Made by a program: the position numbers and the translations under genes
Shown: positions 15,220 through 23,378 of the stretch, piece by piece
How positions within the stretch are numbered: the stretch's first letter is position 1
Layout of the letters: the number at the start of each line of letters is the position of its first letter
Notes under the pieces: generated by a model
Database searches by the model: none
Told to the model about the DNA's origin: nothing
The model's input: only the letters and a program-made list of their open reading frames with translations
Assembly: GCA_002341185.1 (NCBI GenBank)
Contig: DDNP01000008.1
Coordinates: forward strand, 1-43,829
Length of the DNA stretch: 43,829 nt
Direction of reading: 5' to 3'
Origin: Candidatus Neomicrothrix sp. UBA2517
Lineage (GTDB): Bacteria > Actinomycetota > Acidimicrobiia > Acidimicrobiales > UBA8592

Positions 15220-16578
15220 GTGGCAATAGTTCGAGATGTTTCGGAGAGATCACCAGGAATTACATATCAAGAACTGCTTGATCAAGACACCCATCCTGTT
15301 CCTGATGTGTTACGCATGGAATCAACCATAAGTTTCGGTCCTGACGAGTTTCCCGTAACAAGGTATACAACACGGGAATGGCACGAAGTAGAAAAAGAGA
15401 AGCTCTGGTCGAAAGTATGGCAATACGCGTGTCGCTCAGACGAAATATCAGAGGTAGGTGACTATTACGTCTACGAAATTGTCGGTCGCAGTTATATCGT
15501 TATGAGAAGTAGCGAAAATGAAATTAAAGCATACCCAAATGCATGTTTGCATAGAGGAAGAAAACTAAAAGATTACGATGGAAGGTGCACAGAAATTCGT
15601 TGCCCTTTCCATGGGTTCGCATGGGAACTAGATGGTGATTTAAAAGATGTTCCAGCAAAGTGGGATTTCCCACATGTTGAAGCAGAACAATTTCACTTGC
15701 CAGAGGTGAAAGTTGGGATTTGGGCAGGTTTTGTTTTTATTAACCCAGATGCAAACGCTGAACCGCTTGAAGATTTTATTGGAGATATGGATGACCATTT
15801 TCAAGTATGGGATCTTGAAAACCGACACAAGCAGGCTCATGTCGCCAAAGTCATTCACGCAAACTGGAAAATAGCTCAGGAAGCTTTCTGTGAAGCTTTT
15901 CACGTGAATGCTACCCATCCGCAAATCATGGCTTACCTTGGCGATACAAATTCTCAGGTTGACGTGTGGGATAATTTTGCGAGAGTTATTAGTCCAGGGG
16001 GAACACCTAGCCCTTTGCTTGATTATGATGTGACAGAAGAGGATCAAATGCGGTCAATGCTCGATGTCAGTTATGACAAAGAACTTCCAGTTGTCATACC
16101 AGTCGGAGAAACTATGCGTGCCCACGCTGCAGCCCTATCACGAGACCGGTGGAGGCCAATGGCAGGGGATTGGGTAGATTCTATGTCGGATGCTGAAATG
16201 ATGGATAGTATCGATTACACATTATTTCCAAACTTTCATCCTTGGGGAGCGTTTAACAGAATCGTCTATAGGTTCAGACCTAATGGCGATGATCATCGAA
16301 GTTCCATAATGGAATGCATCTTCCTAGCACCATATAAAGAAGGTGAAAAACCTGACCCAGCCCCGGTGCATTGGTTAAGTGACGACGAAAACTTTAGTGA
16401 CGCACCAGAGCTTGACACCCTTGGGAAAGTCTTCGATCAAGACGTATTCAATATGGGGAAAGTACAGCTCGGTTTAGAAACAACACAAAAAACTGGAGTA
16501 GTGCTAAGTAATTATCAGGAGTCAAAAGTGAGATGGTTGCATCACAAACTCAGCGAATGGTGCGAGGAGGATCAGTAA
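15220..16578 (+). CDS. Rieske non-heme iron oxygenase, alpha subunit
   Basis: 452 residues, the catalytic subunit of an aromatic-ring-hydroxylating or related Rieske oxygenase. Rieske [2Fe-2S] ligands are seen as CLH and, 16 residues later, CPFH. The mononuclear iron site is in the C-terminal domain as EAFHVNATH (H-x4-H), preceded by the NWKIAQEAFCE helix. GTG at 15220 is taken as the start because AAGAAGGGGAA lies just upstream; an earlier GTG at 15190 falls inside the palindrome. No beta subunit, ferredoxin or reductase is adjacent; the next small gene is coupled by a TAATG overlap. Substrate unknown. Confidence 0.9.
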   Translation: MAIVRDVSERSPGITYQELLDQDTHPVPDVLRMESTISFGPDEFPVTRYTTREWHEVEKEKLWSKVWQYACRSDEISEVGDYYVYEIVGRSYIVMRSSENEIKAYPNACLHRGRKLKDYDGRCTEIRCPFHGFAWELDGDLKDVPAKWDFPHVEAEQFHLPEVKVGIWAGFVFINPDANAEPLEDFIGDMDDHFQVWDLENRHKQAHVAKVIHANWKIAQEAFCEAFHVNATHPQIMAYLGDTNSQVDVWDNFARVISPGGTPSPLLDYDVTEEDQMRSMLDVSYDKELPVVIPVGETMRAHAAALSRDRWRPMAGDWVDSMSDAEMMDSIDYTLFPNFHPWGAFNRIVYRFRPNGDDHRSSIMECIFLAPYKEGEKPDPAPVHWLSDDENFSDAPELDTLGKVFDQDVFNMGKVQLGLETTQKTGVVLSNYQESKVRWLHHKLSEWCEEDQ

Positions 16579-16799
16579 TGTCCCATGGATTAGTACACCC
16601 ATTTTCTAAAGCTCTATACGTCAAAAATAAAGACGGAGACATTGAAGTCACAGATGGCGACTTGCAAGGAACATTTAGGCGAGATGGTTCTTGGGTAGCG
16701 GGAGAACTGCGAGAGTGCGACCCACAACTTTGTGGCTGGGTTGGCGGCCCTCAAATTGAGAATCATAGAGTTGGTAAAATAAAACACGGTAGCAGCTAG
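16578..16799 (+). CDS. Small hypothetical protein coupled to the Rieske oxygenase
   Basis: 73 residues, not recognised. It starts at the ATG overlapping the oxygenase stop (TAATG), with a perfect AGGAGG inside the end of that gene. It has a distinctive C-terminal block ELRECDPQLCGWVGGPQ with two cysteines five residues apart, and no signal peptide or membrane helix. The tight coupling suggests it works with the oxygenase, perhaps as an accessory or small subunit, but this is inferred only from position. Confidence 0.6.
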   Translation: MSHGLVHPFSKALYVKNKDGDIEVTDGDLQGTFRRDGSWVAGELRECDPQLCGWVGGPQIENHRVGKIKHGSS

Positions 16800-16834
16800 A
16801 AACCAACGATCCGCTCAAACTCTAAAGGGGTTCA

Positions 16835-17737
16835 ATGGGGTTTCCAAACAATATACGCGTTATCGAAACCATGATCGGGACTCGGGCAGGTAAAGACGCG
16901 AAATTAAATTATCAAAACCTAACAGGGATGAAAGATAAGGAAACAGCAACTTACAATTTCCCAGCGCAATATATGTTTAAAGACGTTCCCTGGAGTGATC
17001 AAGCTCGAAACTTTGCCGATGAACCTGAACCTCCACAAGGAGCTCATCTCTTACTGCCGTATATGGAGAAACACAGTATCGAAATAGCAATGATAGGGGT
17101 CGGTCCAGGACAGGAACGATCAGGAGCCAGAGAAGCCATAGAGCAATACCCCGAGCGGTTCGTAGGGTGTCACGAGCCAGACCCAAATGACGTAATGGGG
17201 TCAATACAAACTATTCGAGAACTCCATACGCAAGGGTACATTCGGGCCATATCAGCATTTCCATCAGGACGGAACCCGCAAGTACCCATAAATGACCCCA
17301 AAATGTATGCACTATACGCGACATGCGTTGAACTAGATATACCTATATTCTGCTGTGCAGGAATCCCTGGGCCCCGAGTACCTTACGAGGCACAGCATGT
17401 GAAATTGATTGACGAAGTAATGTATGATTTCCCGGATTTGCGATTCGTAACTCGTCATGGTTGTGAACCATGGGAAGACTTAGCAATAAAACTGATGCTG
17501 AAATGGCCTAATCTTTACTATTCAACATCTGCTTTTGCCCCAAAATACTACCCTGATGCAATTATCAAATATGCAAACACAAGAGGTGCTGACAAAATAC
17601 TTTATGCTGGCTATTTCCCAATGGGTATTCATATAGATACCATTTTCGAACAACTTCCCCATGTTCCTTTTCGCGATCATGTCTGGCCAAAATTCCTAAG
17701 AGAGAACGCCGCTAGGGTCCTCAAGTTAGAGGTCTGA
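16835..17737 (+). CDS. Amidohydrolase family protein (amidohydrolase-2 type)
   Basis: 300 residues, a TIM-barrel of the amidohydrolase-2 type, which covers decarboxylases and hydrolases of aromatic and oxo acids. Seen: FPAQYMFKDVPW near residue 50, PERFVGCHEPDPND, TRHGCEPWEDLAIKL late in the barrel and DKILYAGYFPMG near the end. The usual first-strand HxH metal pair is not present; the N-terminus reads VIETMIGT instead, a trait of an actinobacterial subgroup, so metal use and chemistry are uncertain. The ATG follows AAAGGGGTTCA. It is in the operon with the Rieske oxygenase and, six bases later, an LLM oxidoreductase. Confidence 0.82.
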   Translation: MGFPNNIRVIETMIGTRAGKDAKLNYQNLTGMKDKETATYNFPAQYMFKDVPWSDQARNFADEPEPPQGAHLLLPYMEKHSIEIAMIGVGPGQERSGAREAIEQYPERFVGCHEPDPNDVMGSIQTIRELHTQGYIRAISAFPSGRNPQVPINDPKMYALYATCVELDIPIFCCAGIPGPRVPYEAQHVKLIDEVMYDFPDLRFVTRHGCEPWEDLAIKLMLKWPNLYYSTSAFAPKYYPDAIIKYANTRGADKILYAGYFPMGIHIDTIFEQLPHVPFRDHVWPKFLRENAARVLKLEV

Positions 17738-17743
17738 ATTCAG

Positions 17744-18721
17744 ATGTTTACCTTGCGGTTCGATTTTCGATTAAAACCCGATAGCCCCGCAACTATGAGT
17801 GATTTATATGACGCTGCACTGGACATGTGCGAATGGGGAGAGCGCAACGGTGCCGTAACGGTTATGTTCTCAGAACACCATTCCTCTCCAGATGGGTACC
17901 TTCCATCTCCAGTTATCATGGCAGTCGCTGCTGCGGTGAGAACAAAAACTCTTACATTCAACGTTGGAGCGCTTCTTCTTTTGATGTACGACCCGATAAA
18001 ACTGGCAGAAGATATTGTTGTTCTTGACCATCTCAGCGACGGAAGAGTTGCATATACAATAGGGCTTGGCTACCGAGAAGAAGAATATGAAATGTTTGGC
18101 GTTGACAAACAGTATCGGGGGAAAGAAATTGAAGAACGAATCGCTGCACTTCGTTATGGCCTAAGCGGGGAACCCTTTGAGTGGAGGGGGAGAACAATAC
18201 ATGTTCAACCAAAACCACTAACTATTGGCGGCCCCCTTATCGCTTATGGAGGTGGGAGTAAAGCAGCTGCCGAACGCGCAGCCCGGCTCGGAATGATGTT
18301 CTTCCCGCAAACATCAGACCCTAAGATGCCTAAATTTTATGATCAAGAAGCTGAACGTGTCGGAAATCCACCCGGTCTGACTATGGGGCCTAGAGAAGGA
18401 GCCCCCACAACAGTTTTCGTTGCAGAAGACCTTGACCAAGGATGGGAACAATATGGCCCCTATATGCTTCATGACGCTGTTTCGTATCGGGGATGGATGG
18501 GAAAAAATAATAATTCTGCAAGTCTTAGCCAAGCTTCTTCAGTCGCTGAGCTACGAAGCGAAAACGGACCCTATAGAGTCGTGACCCCCAAAGAAGCTAT
18601 CGAGCTCATAAAGGAGTACCAAAGTCTGCCACTTCAACCCTTATGTGGGGGACTTCCTCCAGGTTTGGCATGGTCTTCACTGTCTTTGATAGAAGAGCAA
18701 GTTCTTCCATCCTGCCTATAA
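17744..18721 (+). CDS. LLM-class (luciferase-like) flavin-dependent oxidoreductase
   Basis: 325 residues, bacterial-luciferase-like TIM barrel using FMN or F420. Seen: MFSEHHSSPDGYLPSP, LLMYDPIKLAEDIVVLDHLSDGR and TIGLGYREEEYEMFGVD, the standard first-half motifs. In actinobacteria such enzymes either reduce or oxidise substrates with F420 or act as monooxygenases; which applies here is not clear. It is the last gene of the operon beginning with the Rieske oxygenase. Two more members lie at 19502-20383 and 21602-22543, both only distantly alike. Confidence 0.87.
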   Translation: MFTLRFDFRLKPDSPATMSDLYDAALDMCEWGERNGAVTVMFSEHHSSPDGYLPSPVIMAVAAAVRTKTLTFNVGALLLLMYDPIKLAEDIVVLDHLSDGRVAYTIGLGYREEEYEMFGVDKQYRGKEIEERIAALRYGLSGEPFEWRGRTIHVQPKPLTIGGPLIAYGGGSKAAAERAARLGMMFFPQTSDPKMPKFYDQEAERVGNPPGLTMGPREGAPTTVFVAEDLDQGWEQYGPYMLHDAVSYRGWMGKNNNSASLSQASSVAELRSENGPYRVVTPKEAIELIKEYQSLPLQPLCGGLPPGLAWSSLSLIEEQVLPSCL

Positions 18722-18766
18722 GACCATTGGAAGCATGCATCTGTTAGTGTACCTATTGGAGGTATC

Positions 18767-19510
18767 ATGAAAAAAATATTTTGTTTAGCCTTAACTACAT
18801 GTTTAGTTCTAGCGGCATGTGGTGGAAGCAGTGACGAAGCTGAATCGGTAGAAAACTCAGATGGACTTAGCTCGGGAGAACAGGTAATCGCTGACGCGTT
18901 AACAGCAGAGTTGCTATCTGACCCAGAATTCCCATTCGTGAATGATGCAACGTGCATTTCTGAAACCTCCATAAGCGAAATTGGGTTAGATAAGCTCGTT
19001 GAGCTTGAATTTAGCGAAACATCAGTCGACATTCCTGCAGCTGAACTACCGCAAGAACTTCAAGAAGCTTTTGCAAACGCTGTGCTTGACTGTGCTGGAA
19101 CATCGGGATTAGCTGCATACATTGTTGAAGCTTCTGCTGAAGATGATGACGGCGCACCTCTTCGAATGGAAGATGCAGAATGTATAGCTAGTGGACTTGA
19201 CCGGGAGCAATGGTACCTATTTGTAACGTCAAGCTTTGAAACAGAAAGCTCCGATGAAGCATTCGGGGCAGAATTCTTTTCTGCAATTCTTGAAGCATGC
19301 CCCCAAGTACTCGTCAATACGATCATGGACGATTTAGGCCTTGATCAAGAACAAGCCGAATGTCTAGGTGAATCCCTTTCTGACACTCTGTTAGATCTCT
19401 TTGCTACGGGACCCGGTGGACTAGAAGACAGCGATGTTCCGCCAGAATTATTTGAAGACTTATTTACCGCATTCATCGGCTGTGGTGTGGACCTATCTCA
19501 ATTAGAGTAG
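18767..19510 (+). CDS. Lipoprotein with three tandem two-cysteine repeats
   Basis: 247 residues; the family is not recognised. Lipoprotein signal with lipobox LAAC (Cys18), then an acidic body. Three repeats of about 60 residues each begin with an xAxC motif (Cys63, Cys139, Cys199) and end with a second cysteine after an amphipathic helix (Cys109, Cys178, Cys239), with spacings of 46, 39 and 40. Each repeat could be closed by one disulfide outside the membrane. The ATG follows GGAGG. Its end overlaps the converging LLM gene by nine bases. Function unknown; a structural or binding role at the cell surface is a guess. Confidence 0.75.
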   Translation: MKKIFCLALTTCLVLAACGGSSDEAESVENSDGLSSGEQVIADALTAELLSDPEFPFVNDATCISETSISEIGLDKLVELEFSETSVDIPAAELPQELQEAFANAVLDCAGTSGLAAYIVEASAEDDDGAPLRMEDAECIASGLDREQWYLFVTSSFETESSDEAFGAEFFSAILEACPQVLVNTIMDDLGLDQEQAECLGESLSDTLLDLFATGPGGLEDSDVPPELFEDLFTAFIGCGVDLSQLE

Positions 19511-20383
19511 AAGTGGAGCTAAGCGGTCTAAGCTTGTGTCATCAAATGGGCTGAGTTGCGCCCTCGAAATTCCCTGCTCAGCTAGCCATAAAAGCCCATC
19601 TGCTACCTTCTCGGGGCTGCCAAAAAAACGACCGTAAAGATTGTCACCCATTTTTGCTTCTAAATTATTGGTGAAACTATCAGTCCCTGCGTTGCATAAT
19701 ACAAACATTCCCAACTCAATCTCTGGGTTAATAGCTCGAATCTTTTTAATCATTGATGAGAGATGTTCTTCTGGGATATCCGCCATGACGTCTAGGTCAA
19801 GTCTGCCGCCTCTCGTGGAAGCACTTGATGCTTTGACCTCAACTCGATCTACATGAGGGGTTACTTCCCTTACGGTGCGTGGACCTCCGACTGAACCAAT
19901 CAATTTTGGTGCCGGTAGATCCAGGGGACCCACGGATTTAGTATCAATTTTGTAGTACTCGCCATCAAATGAGCAAGTGCCTTCCGTGATCAAAGAACGA
20001 ATTATCTGAATAGCTTCTGCGTACATACCGGCCCTATCGCGTGGAGGTGGGTATACCATGCCTGCATCAAGGATTTCTCCTTCTGCCCATCCTGCTCCGA
20101 CCCCAAGTTCAAACCTTCCCTCGCTTACTTTCTGCATAAGTAATGCTGCCTGAGCAACTTCAATGGGTGACCGAAAAAGATTATTAACGAAAGAGGTAGT
20201 GATAGTTACGTCTGTGGTAGCAGATGCCATTGCTGACGCTGCAACCCACACGTGAGGGAAAGCACGATGGTCAGTATAAAAGTGATCAGCAACCGAAAGA
20301 ACATGCCACCCTTCACTCTCTCGTTGAAGCGCCCATTCTCCCGGCCTAACACTTACATCCATCAGATTTGTCACATACTCCAC
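19502..20383 (-). CDS. LLM-class F420-dependent-type oxidoreductase
   Basis: 293 residues, luciferase-like fold. Seen: SVADHFYTDHRAFPHVWVAASAMA, SPIEVAQAALLMQKVSEGRFELGVGAGW and a KLIGSVGGPRTVREV segment. The GxGAGW motif after the ExG strand is typical of F420-using subgroups. The ATG follows AGGAGTGGAGT. It is transcribed alone, divergent from the CopC-like gene, and converges on the repeat lipoprotein with a nine-base overlap. Substrate unknown. Confidence 0.86.
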   Translation of the reverse strand: MEYVTNLMDVSVRPGEWALQRESEGWHVLSVADHFYTDHRAFPHVWVAASAMASATTDVTITTSFVNNLFRSPIEVAQAALLMQKVSEGRFELGVGAGWAEGEILDAGMVYPPPRDRAGMYAEAIQIIRSLITEGTCSFDGEYYKIDTKSVGPLDLPAPKLIGSVGGPRTVREVTPHVDRVEVKASSASTRGGRLDLDVMADIPEEHLSSMIKKIRAINPEIELGMFVLCNAGTDSFTNNLEAKMGDNLYGRFFGSPEKVADGLLWLAEQGISRAQLSPFDDTSLDRLAPLLL

Positions 20384-20467
20384 TCCTAAAGATTAATCTA
20401 GAGTTGACGAAACACCCAACGGAGAGTGAAAGGTGTAACATTTAATTTCATCTGATCGGATCACGTA

Positions 20468-20974
20468 ATGCGCAAAATAAATTTGAGAAAACCATTCCTA
20501 GTCTTAACGCTTATAGCTGCGGTCTTGCTCAGCATTTCTTCACAAGCTGCAGCGCACACCACAGTTGATAAAGAAAATTCGACACCCCAGCCTGCAGAGA
20601 TAGTAACAGATTTAAAAGAAATCCGATTAGTTTTTAAATCACCCTTAATTGATGATGGGAAAGCAAAAATATCGCTAGCGACAGTACGCGAAGGACAAGA
20701 CATCCCAATCGGAGAAACAACTTTTGAATCACCAACAGTCATCTCAGCAGATATTCTTCAAACACCAAAACCTGGACAATATGTTATCCGATACGCAGTT
20801 ACTGCAGAGGATGGCGATCTCAACGATGGGGGATATGCCTTTGAATTATATGAAAAGGCGGTTTCGAGCATGCCATGGTTATTTATAGGAGCGGCATTAG
20901 GGATACTCCTCATTTCTGTATTTCTACTCAGAGCATATTCCCGAGCTCCGCAAAAGGATGAAAGCGATGGATGA
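20468..20974 (+). CDS. CopC-like domain protein with C-terminal membrane anchor
   Basis: 168 residues. Sec signal peptide ending AAA before His30, an Ig-like CopC domain (about 30-130), and one membrane helix near 136-156 (WLFIGAALGILLISVFLL). CopC proteins bind periplasmic copper with an N-terminal His after cleavage plus a second His in a DGH motif. The first (HTTVDKENS) is present; the second reads EDGDLNDGG, with Asp in place of His, so copper affinity may be reduced or lost. It overlaps the CMD-family gene by eight bases. Without a copper ATPase or CopD nearby, its role in copper handling is inferred from fold only. Confidence 0.78.
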   Translation: MRKINLRKPFLVLTLIAAVLLSISSQAAAHTTVDKENSTPQPAEIVTDLKEIRLVFKSPLIDDGKAKISLATVREGQDIPIGETTFESPTVISADILQTPKPGQYVIRYAVTAEDGDLNDGGYAFELYEKAVSSMPWLFIGAALGILLISVFLLRAYSRAPQKDESDG

Positions 20975-21524
20975 TCCTAGACTACCTCCACTTGATATTA
21001 ATAACCTTGATGCAAATGCTGCAGCAGTACTTCAGCCAATGTTAGATGCCGGCCGCCCTTGGAATATTTTTCTTACTTTAGCGAAACACCCTGACCTTGC
21101 TAAACGATGGCTAGTCTTTTCGAACCACGTATTGTTTAAATCAACACTTCCTCCCCGAGAAAGAGAACTAGCTATTCTGCGAATTGGGTGGCTGTGTAAA
21201 TCAGAATACGAGTGGGCACAACACAAGGTCATAGGTTCCGATGCTGGACTGGAAGCAGAAGAGATAGAAGAAATAAAGATCGGACCTGAAGGTGAATGGA
21301 ATCAACTTGACTCACTTGTGCTGAAAGCCACAGATGAACTGCACGTCGAGAAGCAAATCTCTAATGAGACGTGGACTTCTCTTCTAGAATTTTGGACCGA
21401 GCAACAATTAATGGATTTAGTATTTGCTGTCGGTCAATACACACTTGTATCGATGGCCCTAAAAACATTCGGAGTGCCACTAGATGACTTCCTTACCGGG
21501 TGGAACGAAGAATCAGCATTATAA
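20967..21524 (+). CDS. Carboxymuconolactone decarboxylase (CMD) family protein
   Basis: About 185 residues of the CMD/AhpD-like fold. Core motif LPPRERELAILRIGWLCKSEYEWAQHKVIGSDAGL shows the Glu and His of the family but only one Cys where AhpD peroxidases have CxxC, so a peroxidase role is unlikely. A lactone decarboxylase-like or uncharacterised catabolic role fits the surroundings better. ATG at 20967 is chosen because AAAGGA sits eight bases upstream; an ATG at 20958 is also in frame. It overlaps the CopC-like gene by eight bases. Confidence 0.82.
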   Translation: MDDPRLPPLDINNLDANAAAVLQPMLDAGRPWNIFLTLAKHPDLAKRWLVFSNHVLFKSTLPPRERELAILRIGWLCKSEYEWAQHKVIGSDAGLEAEEIEEIKIGPEGEWNQLDSLVLKATDELHVEKQISNETWTSLLEFWTEQQLMDLVFAVGQYTLVSMALKTFGVPLDDFLTGWNEESAL

Positions 21525-21601
21525 TTTCACATAATCTATTGCTAAGGCTATGAAAGTTCAATATGAGAAGTGGAAATATAAAAAAATCTGAAAGGTAGTA
21601 A

Positions 21602-22543
21602 ATGGAATTCATACTAGGGTTACCGACAGACCATGTAGATCTTGTCAGCGAATTTGGATCAGGCATAGCGGTATCTGAAATGGCAAATGCCGCAGAAAAG
21701 ATGGGTTACTTTGGTGTCTTCGTTACAGATCACCCCGCACCTCCACAAAAATTTATTGGTGCAGGAGGTCACCACACTCTTGACCCTCTTATAACTCTAA
21801 CTGTTGCCGGAACGGCAACGCAGAATCTCCGACTCCTCACTAATCTATACATCCTCCCTTACCGGAATCCGTTCCTATCATCGAAAGCGATTTCAACATT
21901 AGATAATCTAACTAATGGCAGGCTCATACTGGGAGTAGGAGCTGGTTACCTCAAAGAAGAATTTGACGCTACCGGATCAGACTATAAGAACAGAGGAGAA
22001 ATCCTCAATTCCCATCTCAGAACACTATTGGATATTTGGATGGGAGAACCGGTATCAATCGAAACCAATTCCTATAATGCTGAGGAAATAGTCTCGCTTC
22101 CCAGACCTTCAGAAAAGGAAGGAGAAACTCGAGTTCCACTTTGGGTGGGGGGAAACTCACTGAATGCAAAGGAACGCGTGATTGCATTTGCTGATGGTTG
22201 GCTACCAATGGCAACTCCTAAAGGAATGGAAAAGTTTGTTGGTACAAGTCCTATAACAAGCATTGAAGACCTAAAATTAGGAATTCAGGATCTATGTGAC
22301 CGTTGGGAAAAGAACGGTCGCAGTGGCAAACCTCAAGTATGTATTGAACCTTGGGACGCAGGGAAATTAGGTTCGGAGAAATGGGAGCCAAACAAATATG
22401 CAGAGCGAATTGATGAATTCTCAGCGATCGGCGTAACGCATATCCCTGTAATGCTCAGCGCTATAGGTCGAAAATTCAATTTAGTTCGTTCAGAATTCCT
22501 TCAAAGGGTGAACGATTACGCTGATTTAATGAAAATCACCTAA
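21602..22543 (+). CDS. LLM-class F420-dependent-type oxidoreductase
   Basis: 313 residues, third luciferase-like enzyme in this area. Seen: GVFVTDHPAPPQKFIG, LTNLYILPYRNPFLSSKAISTLDNLTNGRLILGVGAGYLKEEFDATG and RVPLWVGGNSLNAKERV. The GVGAGYLxxEF motif is characteristic of the F420-type subgroup that includes many steroid- and terpenoid-region genes of actinobacteria. The ATG follows GAAAGGTAGTAA. Its stop overlaps the stop of the converging SDR gene by four bases. Confidence 0.88.
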   Translation: MEFILGLPTDHVDLVSEFGSGIAVSEMANAAEKMGYFGVFVTDHPAPPQKFIGAGGHHTLDPLITLTVAGTATQNLRLLTNLYILPYRNPFLSSKAISTLDNLTNGRLILGVGAGYLKEEFDATGSDYKNRGEILNSHLRTLLDIWMGEPVSIETNSYNAEEIVSLPRPSEKEGETRVPLWVGGNSLNAKERVIAFADGWLPMATPKGMEKFVGTSPITSIEDLKLGIQDLCDRWEKNGRSGKPQVCIEPWDAGKLGSEKWEPNKYAERIDEFSAIGVTHIPVMLSAIGRKFNLVRSEFLQRVNDYADLMKIT

Positions 22544-23364
22544 TCCGGTTTAGTCAACAGTCCTAAATCCCTAGCGACAGATTGAAGATCGATATTGTCG
22601 CCTGAAGAGAAATTCTTAGGGAACGATGCAATGTGAGCAACTGTTTCACCGATTACGGAAGGGTCAGCCCCCAGCGAAGCAACATTTTCTACGGGTCCTC
22701 TAACTAATTTTACTCGCTCAGTGGCAACAAGACCTGGTTGGAGATTAAACGCAATAATTCCCTCAGAGTCGTACTCGTAAGCAAGTTGAATAGCTATCCG
22801 GTGAAAGCCGCCTTTTGAAACGGTATAGGCGGTTCCCCAACCACCTTCACCAGGCATTGCAAATGGAAGTGAATACGCTGCCGCAGAAGTCATAAATAGT
22901 AATAACCCTCCCCCTAGGTTGACCATTGATGAAAGAATAGGATGCAAGAAAAACATTTGTGCAGTTATATTCCCAAAAACTCTGTCTGCAATATCTTCTA
23001 GGTTGCTGTCAAGAAACCGACCGTAATTGCCTGGCCCGCTATACACAGCATTGCTTAGCAACACATCAACCTTCCCTACCGTAGAAATAATATCTTCCGC
23101 CGTGGGGACAAGACTGTCCCTATCCATTAGGTCTAAATAGAATGGATACGCTTTCATTCCAAGTGACTGTATTTCATGGGCAGTTTCTTCCAGAGAACCT
23201 GGAAGAGAATCAGGCAATAATCCTGAAGGCTCAGGGGAGAAATCTCCCTCTTTCAATGTTCTCGCAGTGATAGCGACATCAAAACCCTTTTGTGCCAAAG
23301 CAATAGCCGAGGCTTTGCCAATTCCTCGGCTAGCGCCAGTAACTATTGCAGTTCGTCTTGCCAT
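22540..23364 (-). CDS. Short-chain dehydrogenase/reductase (SDR)
   Basis: 274 residues, Rossmann-fold NAD(P)-dependent oxidoreductase. Cofactor motif TGASRGIGKAS at residues 9-19, NAV at the end of strand 4, Ser in LFMTSAAAYS, and the catalytic Tyr-x3-Lys as YTVSKGGFH, all in place. A 20-residue insertion after TARTLKEGD (LLPDSLPGSLEE) makes it longer than classical SDRs. It lies 14 bases downstream of the PLP decarboxylase gene, so the three minus-strand genes ybaK, decarboxylase and SDR likely form one operon. Substrate unknown. Confidence 0.87.
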   Translation of the reverse strand: MARRTAIVTGASRGIGKASAIALAQKGFDVAITARTLKEGDFSPEPSGLLPDSLPGSLEETAHEIQSLGMKAYPFYLDLMDRDSLVPTAEDIISTVGKVDVLLSNAVYSGPGNYGRFLDSNLEDIADRVFGNITAQMFFLHPILSSMVNLGGGLLLFMTSAAAYSLPFAMPGEGGWGTAYTVSKGGFHRIAIQLAYEYDSEGIIAFNLQPGLVATERVKLVRGPVENVASLGADPSVIGETVAHIASFPKNFSSGDNIDLQSVARDLGLLTKPD

Positions 23365-23378
23365 ACAAGTCTCTGTAC

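Noticed and set aside
20453..20463. Palindrome TGATC-G-GATCA just before the CopC-like gene
   Set aside because: Five-bp arms are too short to separate from chance, and the flanks do not extend the symmetry.
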